Shown here piece by piece: positions 38,158 through 52,600 of a DNA stretch of 64,000 nucleotides (the first letter of the stretch is position 1; each line of letters begins with the position of its first letter). The notes beneath the pieces were generated by a model that saw only the letters and a list, made by a program, of their open reading frames with translations, did not search any database and was not told the origin of the DNA. The DNA lies in the NCBI GenBank assembly GCA_950022655.1, contig OX465579.1:140873118-140937117 (forward strand). The letters run 5' to 3'. The translations under genes were made by a program, and so were the position numbers. Source of the DNA: Alentia gelatinosa. Its lineage: Eukaryota; Annelida; Polychaeta; Phyllodocida; Polynoidae.

Positions 38158-38330
38158 TTGGTCTTTAAAGGCCAAATTAGCGGGTGGACGCATTTAAAAT
38201 TCAATACAAGTGCAAATCTAAGCCGAAGTTCTAGTGACATCTGGTGTTAGCTGGCTTTACTACAGGGTACATGTTCACAGCGAGGCCAAGTACCAACCAG
38301 ATATTTAGTGTCCTTATAAGGATATAAGTA
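38158..38330. repeat. Dispersed repeat with GGTGGACGCATTTAAAA, copy 1
   Basis: TTTAAAGGCCAAATTAGC, GGTGGACGCATTTAAAA and TCAATACAAG are shared in order with 49226-49285. Later blocks (TGGTGTTAG, TACAGG, ACATGTTC) also correspond, with a longer gap in the second copy. Family unknown. Confidence 0.5.
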
Positions 38331-38983
38331 TGAGGCATGTGCCAATGCTTGGAGAGTGATAGGCACCAAAGAGCCCACTGGAGGAAGTTGGCTGCATTAC
38401 TATGCTATGTGCTATCAAAGATGCCCCCCCCGCCTCCATAGTTCAAAATTAGGCAAAGATACAAGAACATCATGCCAAATATTAATTTCACCTACATACT
38501 GCAGGGAGGGCCAGACGAAATCTAAACAAAATCCTTGTAGTCCGACTACAATATTTCACATATTACATACACATTATAGTAGGGAATCAAGGGAAAGATC
38601 AGGTTTCTACATGACAACTGTCAGTGCCACTTATGGAGATGGTAAATGTAACACTAATGCTCACTGTAAATCAATACTGTGTGAACATGTTTTAGTATGC
38701 CCATTTTACCCAACCAAACAACACCCCCCCCCCCTCACTTTTAACAAATACTTGAATATCTCTGTAAATATAGAATCTACCTGTAAATTACACTTCCTAG
38801 CAGCTATCTTTTATTCTCTTTCAAATGAGGCATGTTATATTATGATTGAACCAGTTTTGGGGGTAAAAATGTCAGTAAAGAGGTTTTTAAAAATAGACCT
38901 GTGACTCAAAATGTACCCCATAACTGAAAACCTTTTAAATCCATATCAAAATAGTAAAAGTCAAAACTGTCAGATATTATATG

Positions 38984-39441
38984 CAGGGATGTCAGAGTTC
39001 AGGGAAATCCCTGAAATCAGGGTTCTTATAAAATTATGAACCTGTGTATGTCAATCCCTAGTGTTTCGGGAACCCCATATACTGCATTACTTCCATGATT
39101 TTCAGGGTTTTCCCTGAAAAGCTCCCAATAGATAATGCATTGATTGAAATCCCTGAAACCCTCGCAGTATTACCATACAGACCACTTTGAGTGCATAGAT
39201 AACACCTGGAACCAGCATCATACTACAATCTCCCTTGCACATATTTGGTTTAACATCAAGAGGACATAGAAGGCAAGGCTATGCTGGGAGAGTAGACTGT
39301 AGGACCAGTCCTAGTCACCAGGGGACACAGTTTTCAACATTTTCCAGTAAGCTTGTTCACTGTAGTATTGTGAGGGGGGGCGGCGGTTGTCCCAGACAAT
39401 AATTTCAGGGATTTTTTTTTCAAGGGCTGCTGACATCCCTG
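38984..39441. mobile_element. hAT-like MITE
   Basis: The ends are CAGGGATGTCAG and CTGACATCCCTG, a perfect 12-base inverted repeat. They are bordered by the direct repeat TATATG (38978-38983 and 39442-39447). CAGGG-type termini fit hAT elements, although their duplications are normally 8 bases. The interior has more AGGGAAATCCCT palindromes and no transposase. Confidence 0.6.
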
Positions 39442-39720
39442 TATATGGCCATTAAACCTTCTGTCCAAAACAGAAATCATATTCCTATCTTGGTTAGCTA
39501 TAAAAAGCAAAAATGTCAGGTCACCTAGTGACTACAAGCAGGTGTACTACAAGCATACTGTGCATGCGATAAGGAGTGCATTAAATTGTTTATGCTGACT
39601 CTACCTTACATGATAAGTAGTCTCAGTAATGAGTTTTATATGATTATCCTATTAACATAACTTATCGACGTAAAACACGAATACGGATTAGCAATGTAAC
39701 AGTTTATTTTTCTGTTGAAC

Positions 39721-39869
39721 AGATGCATATTTATCCTGAGGAAAATGCATGGCGTGTCACTATATCACGGTAGTGTTATCTTCAGTGTCACCGAGGACCG
39801 AGGGGTAGACCGATCTAACAAGAATCTTGATGATTTGGAGGATATTGTTTGTCTAATACTTAAAGGTAT
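39721..39869 (+). other. Candidate isolated exon
   Basis: A good acceptor (TTTTTCTGTTGAACAG) precedes about 149 bases that stay open in one frame, reading FSVTEDRGVDRSNKNLDDLE, up to a possible donor AAAG|GTATGA. The residue composition looks protein-like, but no family is recognised and no partner exon was found. It could be an exon of an unknown gene, a fossil or chance. Confidence 0.2.
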
Positions 39870-42800
39870 GATTATTTTCATATAACAAATCACACTAACA
39901 GTCAATAAACAATAAAAGAACCTTGAGAAATCTGTTCATGATGGCATTCAAGTAAAAAAAAAAGAGGAACACTTGCAGTTTTTTCAGTGTAAAGGATAAA
40001 CACGAATACATTCGAATTACTAACATGATTGTACGCACCAAACGTAACACGGTATGGTCGGTTACGGGATTATCTTTCAAAGCAGTTGTGTCTAAACATG
40101 TAATTATTGGGAAAGGGTTTTTGTGTCTGGATACTGCAGGGAACATTTTAAAATGACTCTCACATATGATAAAGTAAGCGATATAAACGCCCTTTCAACC
40201 ATGAACTTTATATTTGTCACAAGAAACGGCGCATATAGATCATATATCACCAAATGCTATGCATATTCTTTGTATAAAATAACATTTTATACATATTTCA
40301 GCCTGATGGTGATTTAGTTTCCGGATATTTCTCCCCTGGTCAATTTCTACACAGACAAAGCATTGAGACAATGTGAAACTATCAGATTTTCTTGCAACAG
40401 ATCTAGATAACTGACATCGCATTTTGGTATCCAATTGTAAAACCTGATACAAAAAGTATACAGTGCTAGAGGTACCAGAGTTAACCCTTTCCATCTTTCA
40501 CGCTTACCGGTTAGGAAACCTTTGTTAAATGTTTTGTACTTTAAGAAATTAAAAGAAAATCAAAAGAAAACATTTGGTACGGTAAAATTCAAACCCTACG
40601 ACATATACATCGGTCTATGATGTATGCAATTTTCGGAATCGAGATAATTGTTGCAGTTATTTGATCAGATTCGTATGTGAAATATGTTCGATAGCGGTAC
40701 TATATATATATCCACTGTATTAAATGATGTTTTGGTGTTGGTAATATTGGCGGCATCCATGCTTATAATCCGTTCACAGAAAATAAGGCGCAATACCATT
40801 GGAAGGCAAGGTGGAAATCGTTTTAACCAAGATACCCATTTTCAAAAGTGTACTTTAAGTCACAGGTGATATAGGTGTTTTTCTGTGCTATTCAATTCAA
40901 GTCTTAACCTGTCTGTAAAATGTGATTTGTCAATAACCTCAAAGACTCTGTTCATAGTGTATATTTGCACATATTCTGGTCAAATCATGATATACTATAA
41001 TTCAAGAGTGGAAATTGGCACCAATAGTCTCGAACCAGACATAACGTAGTAGTAAAGCACCGTTGTAACCTGTCGCCTGAAGTACAATTTTGTGGTGAGG
41101 TATCTATCATTTCATTAGGACTATAATATAATCGCAGCCCAACCTGAAGTTTTAAGATATACTAACTGATAACACATGTTAATATGATTCATATAGCAGA
41201 TGAGATATATCAACAGGTTGTGTTCCTTTTATCTGTGCACGTTTTCTGGAAACTTGATGTACATTATGCTGCGAGAATGCGTCTCTCACTTATCACTCAC
41301 ATGGTGTAAAGACTTGTACATGCGATTATAAACCACAGCAGTAATTCGTGTATCACCGAGTTCACATCTCAACATAGTCTAAAACAAACTACGCGTATAA
41401 ATCCACGACGTAAATAAAACCGGAGGATCTCCATCAGTAGAAAGAAAATAAATAGGACGGAAGAATATATACACACAAGACTGGCCATCTTGCACACATG
41501 GACTGCTCAAGGACGGAATACAAGGAGCGACCATATTTTATGTAAAAACCAAGCCATTCAAGTTGGTTTCCTCGGATGCAAGGTCATTTTTATAATCTGT
41601 GGACGGTAGCCACAGAATTTCAGAGAATATGGACAATTAAGAAACAGTACCCATTTAAGTAAGAAATCGTTGATAGAAACAAGATTCTTGGCAACTTCTT
41701 GGCATGACATCCCACATCATTCTCATTTTTCACATATTTCATCAATCACAATCTTCATGAATAACGTCATTCACATATGCCTTAAGTCAAGAAACGCTAA
41801 TCACTGTTGAGAAATCCTGTTTACGAAATGACATATAGAGGTACTTGATCCTATCTCCAACTTACTGGGTACTAAATGTCCATCAATGTGTGTTCAAACC
41901 TAAAACATTCTACCCTAACTAGATTCTTTTCACCACGTGATGCAGTACCTCTACATAGTCCACAGCATTCCTTGATTCTCTTAGAATAAAAGAAATGAAT
42001 ATAACTTTCCATGATTTAGCCACTGAACACATGGTAATCACTATATAAAGTTGATTGCCTGTGTCACGAGGTACTACTCTAAGGAAACCATGACAACAGT
42101 ATCCTTGGTTCATAGGAGCTCCTTCGTGAATATTTATCGAGGTATTACATAATTGTTGGCAGATACACCCTAAAAGAGCTACCGATTTTCAGTACACTAG
42201 CACAATCTATACTGTAAACATCTCTACAATAAATCTGGATTCGACATTTCCATCTGTTTGCCTTATATCACCTACGATATAAGTAAAATACAAGGGTTGT
42301 ATTACTGTTGAAGAACCCAGGTATTGTGTCAACTAGAATCTGGATCGTATTTGTCCATATCACATTGGGTTAAATCTATTTGATCGGAACAACGTTGACA
42401 AAATGAGTCAAGCATAGAGAACCTTCGAATTCCAAGTCTGACAAACACTATGAGAACATTTACCTAACGTAAAATGAATAAGTTATCCATGAATATATAA
42501 TTGTATGAGGAGAGATAAGTAACATCGCATTGGCCAGTAGACCATTAAAGGCTTTTGTTCCTGAGCTGATATTATATAATCATACAAACATGGCTTTAGC
42601 ATCACCAGGTACCGACTCCATCGTTTACGGCCCATCAGATGCCTGCTACATTTTGACATGAAAACTTGGCACAGAAGAAATAGGAATACATGTTTATGAA
42701 AACACTCTGGAGATGACTAGCAATAATGAACTATAAAAAGATATGGAGAATAACAAAACACCCAGTTACCCTATGCTCGACTTAAACAATGGAATATCTA

Positions 42801-43662
42801 TCTTTTGAAATCTACACGGGTTACTATCGCACGTACTCTTTAATATACATTTACTTAAAATTGTTGATACAAGTAGTTAATGCATCATTATATCCCATAT
42901 CAGCAGGCTCTCATTAAATCATATATACACACACACATAAATAAAGAAAATGTAAAAATAGTTTAATCACAAAGATTCTGAACTAATTCAATAGTGACAA
43001 AATAAACACATGAGAACCTGTCGATTTACAAATACCATTATCGTTCTGGACGGTTTAGAAAAACACATCTTATGAATAAACATCAATTTGTTCCCACCTA
43101 CTAGAAACATTCGTGTTATCATAATCATAAGCGTGTGATATGATAGCAGAGAACAATTCACGGGAGTTGAAATAAATATATGCTTGGGTGATTCCTGGAT
43201 AAGTGACAGTGCTATATGGAGATACAGGAACATTATTTACAATAAACGAAATCTATTGTCTATCATAATTCAATATAAGTATGCCAAACATTGCATCTGC
43301 ATAACAAAACTCAATAACATATGTACGATAAACATATAAAAGTAACGACACTTATGTCACTTATCTAAATATTGAAAGATTTACTTCTCAAATTTCAAAT
43401 AAAATCGACAAGAGAAAACAAAATATAATATAATACTAATGAATTAAGACTTGGAATTAGATTCGATATGGAATCAGGTAGACGTCATACCAGCCGTTTT
43501 CACTGGCCAGTTTCTGCAGGTGGTATCATGGTTCTGCCACGGTTCATGCTCTACCCTCGCGTGTATGCAGGCGTGACGGGGGTGGGCAGTAAGACTACGG
43601 GGTATCAGAGGGGGGAGGCGGTGTTGTGGGTCAGGGTAAGTCCTCATCTCATAGTGAGCGGC

Positions 43663-46600
43663 TCAGAAGGCAGTATCACGGACTCGCAGCCCCCAGACGG
43701 AGGTGCGTCGGATGCCAGTGGTAGGCCGCGCTATGGAAGAGAACGGGAACTTGTTGATCTCGATGTTGGCCATACTGGCACGTAGCTGATTTAAGGCAGA
43801 TTCCTTCAACATCCCGAACACATCCAAAGCCAGCAGTGTCAGGATGTTTCCGAGCAGCCTGAAAAAGAAAGACATGTGAAATGACTACACTCATTAGAAA
43901 TATCATTATTCAAAGTTATATAGGACACATAGCTATTGTGTTATGGAGACGGTCATCCTGTACCCCCCCCCCCCCCCCGACCCCCGACGCTAAACAAAAC
44001 ACTAGGTGGCGGGTAGCGTTATCAATGAATATTTTATAAACTTATGTTGGGTTTGCCATTAAAGAGTTTTAGTCTCGTCTCACGAACATCTGTTAGATTA
44101 AACCAGCATAAAATAGTTTGTCCCCCGACTACAGTGGCCCTATCTAACAATCTCCTATTGGATGATTTTTTTTTTTTAATGTCAGAAGTGTATTCGCCTC
44201 GTTTTCCTAAATCTGCTATTGAATGATGGCTGAACTCGCAATCAGTCTGTTCCGCATAGAGATGGGTTGACTTTCGTATGAAATTAAACTACAAGACGAA
44301 GGACCCCGTGCGTATGACACATATGCCTACTTAATGTCATTTCTGAATAAAAATTATTCATTTCTCTTACTATTATTCTTTAGGTTGGCCGCGCCGCCGG
44401 TCAAGGAAACTTTTAAATTTTGCTATTCAAAACTGATTACAGATACATAAATTCTAAAATAGGTTGCGTATTATATCTGGAAACAACATAGGTCTATTCT
44501 GAACTATGAGGGAGAATTCTTATTCTATCAACGGCCATTGTCTCGGCTGAACAGGTTTGACACAAATTTTGGCCTAAAATGTTGATTAAACATGAATTAT
44601 AATAAAAATTCAGCTGAGATAAAATTCCGTGTGTAACGTATGCACTTACGGTAGTGAGGAGGGTGCCATGTGGTAACAGCGACTCAGGGCTACATACTCG
44701 AGTCCGCGGAACATGGCAGCAATGTGTTCTACAGTGGTCGACGTCAGAAGAGTCGCGTCACTCAGGTCGATCTCCTTCATGTTGGGGCAATTCTGACACA
44801 GCTGTTGGATATCTGTGAACAACAAGTGCGATATTGAATTTTACTCTACACGTCCTCATTTTACATTACTCAAAGTCACGAGAGTGTTTGTTTGTAGTTC
44901 AAAGTCTCAGGGGACCCTCAGGGCATTTAGGGCCCATCAAAGATTTAAACTTATCATTTCGATGGACAGCAATGGGCAGTGCACGTGTGATCTAAAAAAT
45001 ACCCCAACTATATTGTCGTTTGTACTAACCATCATCTTCTAGTGTTTCTCGGCAGCCTGAGAGGTTAAGTTTGATGAGGCTGGGAGGTAAACAGATGACC
45101 AGGTAGACGACAGCTCCACGGCTCATGTTGGTCCAAGCTACGTTTAACGCCTCCAGTCTGAAGTCACACAACACCAAGTATGAGAACCCAATCATCATGT
45201 AAGCAACCCTACAAGGCAGGAGAATGACACATGGCATTCCCGTGGACATGGAGGGACATGGCTGGGTTTTTTTGTTCCTTCGCATTTTGTCCCCCCGGAA
45301 ATTATCGCGGGATTATAAATATTACATATAAAGTTCAACTTAGAGCTGCCTGTAATTCTGTGAAATAGCAGAAAGTTCAGGTAATTATTCACGAATCACT
45401 TGGAGTTTTAGATTTGCAAATTCCTTCACAGCAAAAACCACAGAGGCCTGGCGTACAAATATCACAAATTGTGACGCTGCCTGTTGTAGTATATGTGCAT
45501 GGTGAATAATGTGCTGATGTTAAAGGGTTAATGATGAAGAAGATAGAGCCATAAACATCCCGTACATATTATTTTCTCCATGAATTTGATTGCTGCGATG
45601 GTCGGTACAAACAATTGTTGGGTAGTACCAACCCGTAATTACATAAAACAACCTGACCATGCTGCACAAGATGCGCAATGGCAAAATAGCATTCTGTACG
45701 GAACGAGGCGCTATTTACGGTATATATAAGTCATGGGTATATATATATATATTTTTTAAACCAACCAACTCAGAAAATGAAACGTTTTTAAGGCGCCATA
45801 AAATATATAATCCTACAAATACATTGTGAAACTCGCTTTGGCAAGGTCTAAATTCCATTTGATCTCGTAAAAATAATATATCTACTGTTCATATTGACAT
45901 TTAAGAATTCACATAATTTTTTTCCATAATAGTAAGTCCTTGTAGTTTACATTTCATAAAATATCAGTTCTACTTTCCAATATATATTCTGAATAAGATA
46001 CAAATTCAATTCAAAAAGGTTTGAACATCTTGGTGAAGGAAATTCAGATTTCCATATAATAACAATGTAGGATGAACATAGAAAAGTGTACAACATTTAT
46101 CAGACGTCTTTCATGTTTATGTCCTACTCTTACAATTGGTCCATTTTATGGTATGTTGTTTTCATAGTTGAATTCCGAAAAAAGAGTTTAGTTGTATCTT
46201 CGGTTTTGACCCGCCTCATCCAAATTGAATTTCCTGAATTGAGTGGAAGTGTAGCATTACGTACCTCTGGAGATTATTACAGATGGGCACTAGTCCGTTC
46301 TCCGTGATGCCCTGACACATGCACATATTGAGTACCTCCAAACTGTGGTTCTGCCCGATGTACCTGCGACAACGAAGAATCACACATCTCAAAACAAAAT
46401 CGAACCATCGCAAAACAAACGTGATCTATTTCTTGAAAGACAAACGAGACAACTTATCTATCGTTTTTCTTGCACTTGTGAATGTCATTGAAAAACCTTA
46501 TATAAATATAGTAATATCAAATTACATCCAACATCAATCTGCCACATTGAAATCCTGAAACACAGTCTTACCGACAAATAGTGTCGTTGACGTCACAATT

Positions 46601-49600
46601 CTCGAGAGACAGCTTCCGGAGATGATAGCACGTTGATAAAAGCTGTTCAAGGCCTTCTAGGCTTATTGTAGCCATTGATAAGTCTAAGTATTGCACTTTC
46701 GAGAACCTGCAATAGACCCAAAACGGAACCAATTACATTTCTATCAACAACTCGACCATTCAAAATTTATACAACGAATTACCATCATTTTATAATGCAC
46801 ATGTATAACAAAATGAATGGTTTATCCAAACAACACACTATATACGGATGTAACTCACCTCGGTTGTATGGTGTAGGGGTTCTCAATAAATATGGGCGTT
46901 TTAATCTGGAAATAAGGAAAATATAATAAGTGGGTGTCTATAGATACTACAAAGAACTCTAACACTTGATGGTGAGATACACAATGTTAGTCACTTAAAT
47001 CACTGAACCACAGACAGTAAGTACATGTAAATGTCCCAAGTTGTGACCTGTGCAGGCAATATGAACATGTGACAGATACATATTCTGTAAAATGAGATGC
47101 CTATTTTGTTGTTCAAAACTATTGAAAACCTTTGTCGATCTTTTATTTCCACCTTTCTAAATAAATATATAAAGAATCTCCCGCCATATTTGCATATCTC
47201 TTGCCTTCATACACAAATAAGTGACAGAGTGATCTGTCCGGTGCTTCTCCTACCCGCCACGACTGGTAGGCGTTGACACCGTGTTGCGGAACCTTGTTTG
47301 TGATTCGTTGATGGCTGTGTTTGACCTCTGCCCCTTCAGTTTATTGGTTTTTGCTGTCCCGTGGTGGCGGGAATGGTAGGTTGACCAATGGGTGTGTGTG
47401 TTATATGTTGTTTTGGGGTAGATTTTCGCATTGTCACTGTCAGGTACCAGTGGGATCTTACTTGACCTCTAGTGTCAAACGCTGAGGACTGGTCTCCTGC
47501 CGTTTTACACTCCACAAAGCGTTTTTCCATTTGATCTGAAGTGGGGCTGGTTCCACATTCAGTCTAATGTTATCAACATTTGACCGACGGCCCTGTCCTC
47601 TTTTTCTGGGTCAAACCGTACGGGGTGGAGGCAGAAATGCCTAAACCGAGTCCGCCAGGGAAAATTTGATCACAAATAAAAAACAATTACCGCCTGTCGT
47701 ATCGTGTATGTAAACAAAGAAATACACGGTTCTATAGCACTGAGCGTTTAATACTATAATATATATAAAATTTTGATATTCAACCTACGACAGGAAATCT
47801 TAGCCATGATACAGGTATATGATATGTCACAGAGCAGCCAGCAGCCGACCACCAGAGGTCCACTACACAGGTATCATTTTAATTGTCTTGAAATACTTAA
47901 GAATATTGGATGTTTATTTCTATAGGTCATCACAATAGATTTTTTCATTACAGTTACAATAATTTCATTACATACAGTTCATTACATTACATTTTTCCAT
48001 CACAGTACAGACTGGAAGGTAATATGTTTTAGTGTTTTTTACTTAACAAATTCCGATATTCAACCTACGACAAGAAATTTTGGCAGTGACACAGGTATAT
48101 GATATATTTATCAATAAATAGCCCAAAGTATTATCTTTCTAACATGTTTTGTTTATAAAGATAGGCCTGTTATTCACGACGAAAGAGCGATTTACATTTT
48201 CACTGGCAGAACTTTTGTTTATAACAGAAGTCAAATAAAAGCTTTACAAAAAATCGAGTAAGAAAAAATGGATTTTTGTTGGTTCCATAATAAACGCTGA
48301 GTACAATAGTTGAAGAGTGGTAAGAGTTACCTCGGAGCGGGAAGCCCTCATCACGATGGCTCCTCTGTCTATCACTCTGCCCGCAACTCCCGCCCTCACT
48401 GTGCGGTTAGCCAGGTCCACCCGCCGCCACAGGGACTCATCACACCTACAGAACGACAGAAATGTGGAGATGTGTCAATCAATACACATTTGTAAATGAA
48501 ATAATACTGAACATTAGCACAAGTCTGACGGCGCTTATCTGTCTGACGATCAAATAATCTTTTGCAGAAATATATTCTCTCTTTGGTTATAATTTTACGG
48601 TATGTGTCAAAATCAGCAGAAAAAAAGACAGAAAAAAAATTAAAACATACTTTTGATAATACTAAATAGATTATTTTCAACCAAGTATATATTGTAAAAT
48701 TTGGTCAGATCACTGAACAATGCGGAATCTCTGAATGTAGACCTCAACATATCATTTCAATACATCGGAGCTACTTTGTAAGACAATCATAAGTTAATCA
48801 AGAATCTGGGCAAGTAACTTTTATATTTGAAGAAGGTTTAGAGTTCTTCGTTTCATCGGCCCATCGAAGATTCTCTAGACACAATCTTGAAAACTTACGC
48901 AAGGCGGTGCCACCGCTTACAGACCCTGGCACAGCGGGCAAGCACGAGCTTAGGCAGCCACTTGAACACATTGAGGATAATCTCGTCAGACAGCTGGTTC
49001 CATTCATCTGGGTAGAAAAACAGCATCTTTACTGAGCAACTAATCAATATATTCCCAGATCCGAGAAATGAATTATAATCATGTCCCTTCCCTTGGTAAA
49101 AGTACTAAAGCAAACATGTTATTCATCAAACGTAAAACAACCATACTGCAACGAGTGAAACTAATTTAAAGAATAATATATATTGATCATATATATGTAA
49201 CAAGAGCTAAGAGTGCATTTTAAAATAGAAATATTGGCCTTTAAAGGCCAAATTAGCAGGTGGACGCATTTAAAACTCAATACAAGGTCCACCAAGTCTT
49301 TGATTACTGGGCCTGTCAGGTGTTTGGGGAAGTTCATAAAGTAGTTTGTCTTTTTTAAATCAATGTCAAAATACTAAATAATAAAACTAGGATATTGCAT
49401 TACCATAAAACTTCTCCAGAATAAAAGAAATCATATACCTATCTGTACTTAGTTATGGCTCCGTCTAGTGTTAGTTTGACATACTACAGGCTCCATGTTC
49501 AAAGTGAGGGTGCCGAACAGAACATATACAGTATAGGAAGCATCAGTACCTAAGTATCCAAAGTACTGCATAGGTATATAATAATATTTATAATCGAGAC

Positions 49601-52600
49601 CCCTGGCTAATAGATCACTTTAGCGTGAATACAGTCAGCATGGGCCAATTCAGGATTTCAGCGGTTTCCATATTGTCCCATAATGTAAATATAAAAAGAC
49701 ACCTATCTGAAACACACTATGTAGGGATGATATCTCCAGAAAGGTAGGAAAAAGAATGATGTACATGCACTTTGAAATAAACAATATGTTGATAAAAACG
49801 TTATCCACATTTAGTTTGTTTTAGACCAACCATCAACCCTGGTAATCTACAACTATGAACTTGTTTGTTTGTGTACTTTACGTCTCGGTAGGCTAGTTAT
49901 GTTCTTTTTGAGACTACTCATTGGTTGACCTATCTGGTTCTAGAAAGGTATATTAACTCAACTTTGGTCTGCTTGTAGCAGTGGGACCCTATGTCCGTTT
50001 TATAGTGCTGCCTTACTCAAGGGCTGTGCCATAGACCCTTGACACAGCACTCCACCGGTCACATTATACTGACAACGGCAAACCAGTTGCTGCAACATAC
50101 CAATCGGGTCAGCAAGCTGATGAGTATGAAGCTGTTCCCTGTAATTGGCTACAGGTCAAGCTGGCTGACAATTTATTTGCCAACCTCTTGTACCAGACAA
50201 CAGGAAGATAAACATAGTTGCCTTCGTGTTGACAAATAGTCTATCACAGGATATTTGGTAATTCTACCACACCAATAAATGTACATGAGAATCTACTTAC
50301 TATCGCCTGGAATGGTCTCCCTGATGATGTGTCTCCGGGTAACGTGTGACGTCAGGGAAGGTCGTTGTATTTCCACGAAGGCGGGTGTAGCGGCCGTCGC
50401 TGCCGTGACGTATCCCCCGATTGCCAGATTCATGGACGGGTTCGGCAACACGGTCACCTTCGGGGCCTGGTCAAATGGTGAAATGCTTTGATAAAACGTA
50501 TCTACAGTGAAATTGTATTCACTTTCCACCAATTATGCATATCTATCAGTTTTGCAATATTTTGATAGGAACACAATATGAGTATCAAGAACTTAAGGAA
50601 TATGTATGAGGTTTGCTTGCTTGTTTGTTTGCTTGTGGTAAGTTTATCGTTATATAGCAACAAGCAATGATCTAAGGTTTTCACTTTCGTAGACTTATTT
50701 CAGTCAATTCTTTTCAATGTTTTCAAATATTTTATAATAAAGAATCAAAGAGATTCGTCTCTTCCAAAAAAGATGATCATATCTTCCTTTGGAATAGTCT
50801 CAAACATTTTCATCTTGTTACTATATTTCAAGTTCTTTATTCTATTTTCTTGTACCCTTTAACAGTTCAGCAGGATATATTGAACAGTTATGGGCACATT
50901 GCATGTTTGGCACAACAGGGGATTTTCTCCTTTCTAGAGGTATTCATGAGCAAGTCTGCATTGACCTACTTTCAGATGGGGTCCACTGCACTTGTTCACT
51001 ATGACTTAGACCCTCCCAGTTTCTCTTCCCATCCATAGTTGAATGAATGGTGTTTCTTTCTTATTTCAGTCAGATTGTCATTTGTTCATTGTTGATTTTC
51101 TTATTGGACCTATCAGTGTGTTGAATTTTTACTGCAGCGGGATGTAACTCTATAGGTTTCCTTGCTACTCTGTCTGCCTCTTCATTTTCACCAATTCCTA
51201 TGTGGCTTGGCAGCCAGCATAGAACTACTTCCTTCTAAGCATAATGATAATTATTATAAAAAGAAATTTTTGAAAAGGAAATATAATGCTTTTGAATGTC
51301 CTATTGTGGTTTACTCCAGTAGTGAACTCTACAGATAAATGAATCGGAGGTAGTACATCTAAACAAAACGCATTTTAACCCACGCTATCTCTGTTCTTAT
51401 ACTGCACAAACATTGAACTTACTTTAATGAAGGAAAAAAAGATCACAGATAAAAAGAAATGTTAGTTAGGAGCAAAAAAAGAGTAGAAATAATTTGTAGG
51501 GGGAATTTGCTACCTCAGACACACAAAAAGAGAAAAGGAAAACAGGTCGGTATGGACCACAGGTGAGGTTGAGAGTCGGCGGTGAGGTTGGCATTATTGG
51601 CATGAATTTGACTCCATTTATATTACTTTTGTTTTAAAAAACGAGAACTGATTTTATAGAATGAAAATGTGGGATTCCCAATAGATAGCTGCCATTTCTG
51701 GATAAACAGGTCGATCACGGCCTAGACATTAAAACTACAATAGCAGTATCAATTTTCACTTGCAAAATCACTTCTTAAATATTGTATATGTGGTGTGGAT
51801 CATGAGGAGCAGAAAGTTGCATATTTGGTATTTTGAATTGGATGATTTGGCAAAACAAAAGGGGACCTTTAGAAGTAATGAAAAAAGAAATCCATTACAA
51901 TGAATTAGTGTCTTACCCCTGGTGGTAGGAGGTCGTGGTGTATGATGACCTGAGGGGTGGACCGGGGGTGTTGAGTGTCAGGATCGTCCTCCCCCTCTTC
52001 CTCCACGCCTTCCTCTTGTGCATCGATGTGGTACACTCCCATGTCGGTGAAGAGCGCCGCCGTCATCTCATTATCCATGTCCCATGTGGTGCGCACCACC
52101 CGCACCGCTCCCTCTCCCCCATCAAACTTCCGCTTCCTGTACATCCGAGGACAACAGTATGAGAAATTACTCCACATCCGCCATTTTATCCCGGAGGAGG
52201 CTTAGTAATGAATGATACACCGTGGGAAGTAAGGGGTATATTTTTTTTCAAGTTTGTGTACATCACATCTTTAACCAATCGTATAAAAGATGGAGAAGGG
52301 ACGTACGGGGTAAAAACTTTCAGAAACTTAGCATGCATACTACATGGATTTCCTTTAATTAGGAATTTATCTCGGCAGAATATAGGCCAGAACTTACAAA
52401 CTCACCTATATTGGTGCCTACAGACTTATGACAGAGCCTACACATGCCTATGGCTGGTCATATCAATCTGTGACTCTACGTCTCTGCGATTAGATACCAG
52501 ATAACATCATGATTAATTGCTGAATGCCAGTGGCAGATCAATAAATCTGTAATCTAACATGTGCACTAATTTGCAACACTTCTAAGGCGTGTACTACAAG

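Larger units (their letters stand above)
34356..43662. other. Convergent intergenic/UTR space between hexokinase and SKP2
   Basis: Both genes should end their 3' UTRs here. AATAAA hexamers occur, for example near 37911 and 38087 on the + strand, but the real poly(A) sites cannot be fixed. The stretch holds a dispersed repeat (38158), a hAT-like MITE (38984), a candidate exon (39721) and otherwise AT-rich DNA without recognisable genes. An open frame of 182 codons at 38356-38904 shows no domain or codon bias. Confidence 0.6.

Noticed and set aside
38356..38904. 182-codon open frame, one of the longest in the window
   Set aside because: No domain, no protein-like codon pattern, mixed low-complexity segments and partial overlap with a dispersed-repeat neighbourhood. 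It is probably chance.
43468..43785. 105-codon plus-strand frame at the SKP2 3' end
   Set aside because: It is the antisense shadow of SKP2 exon 11, which has splice signals and clear Skp2 homology.
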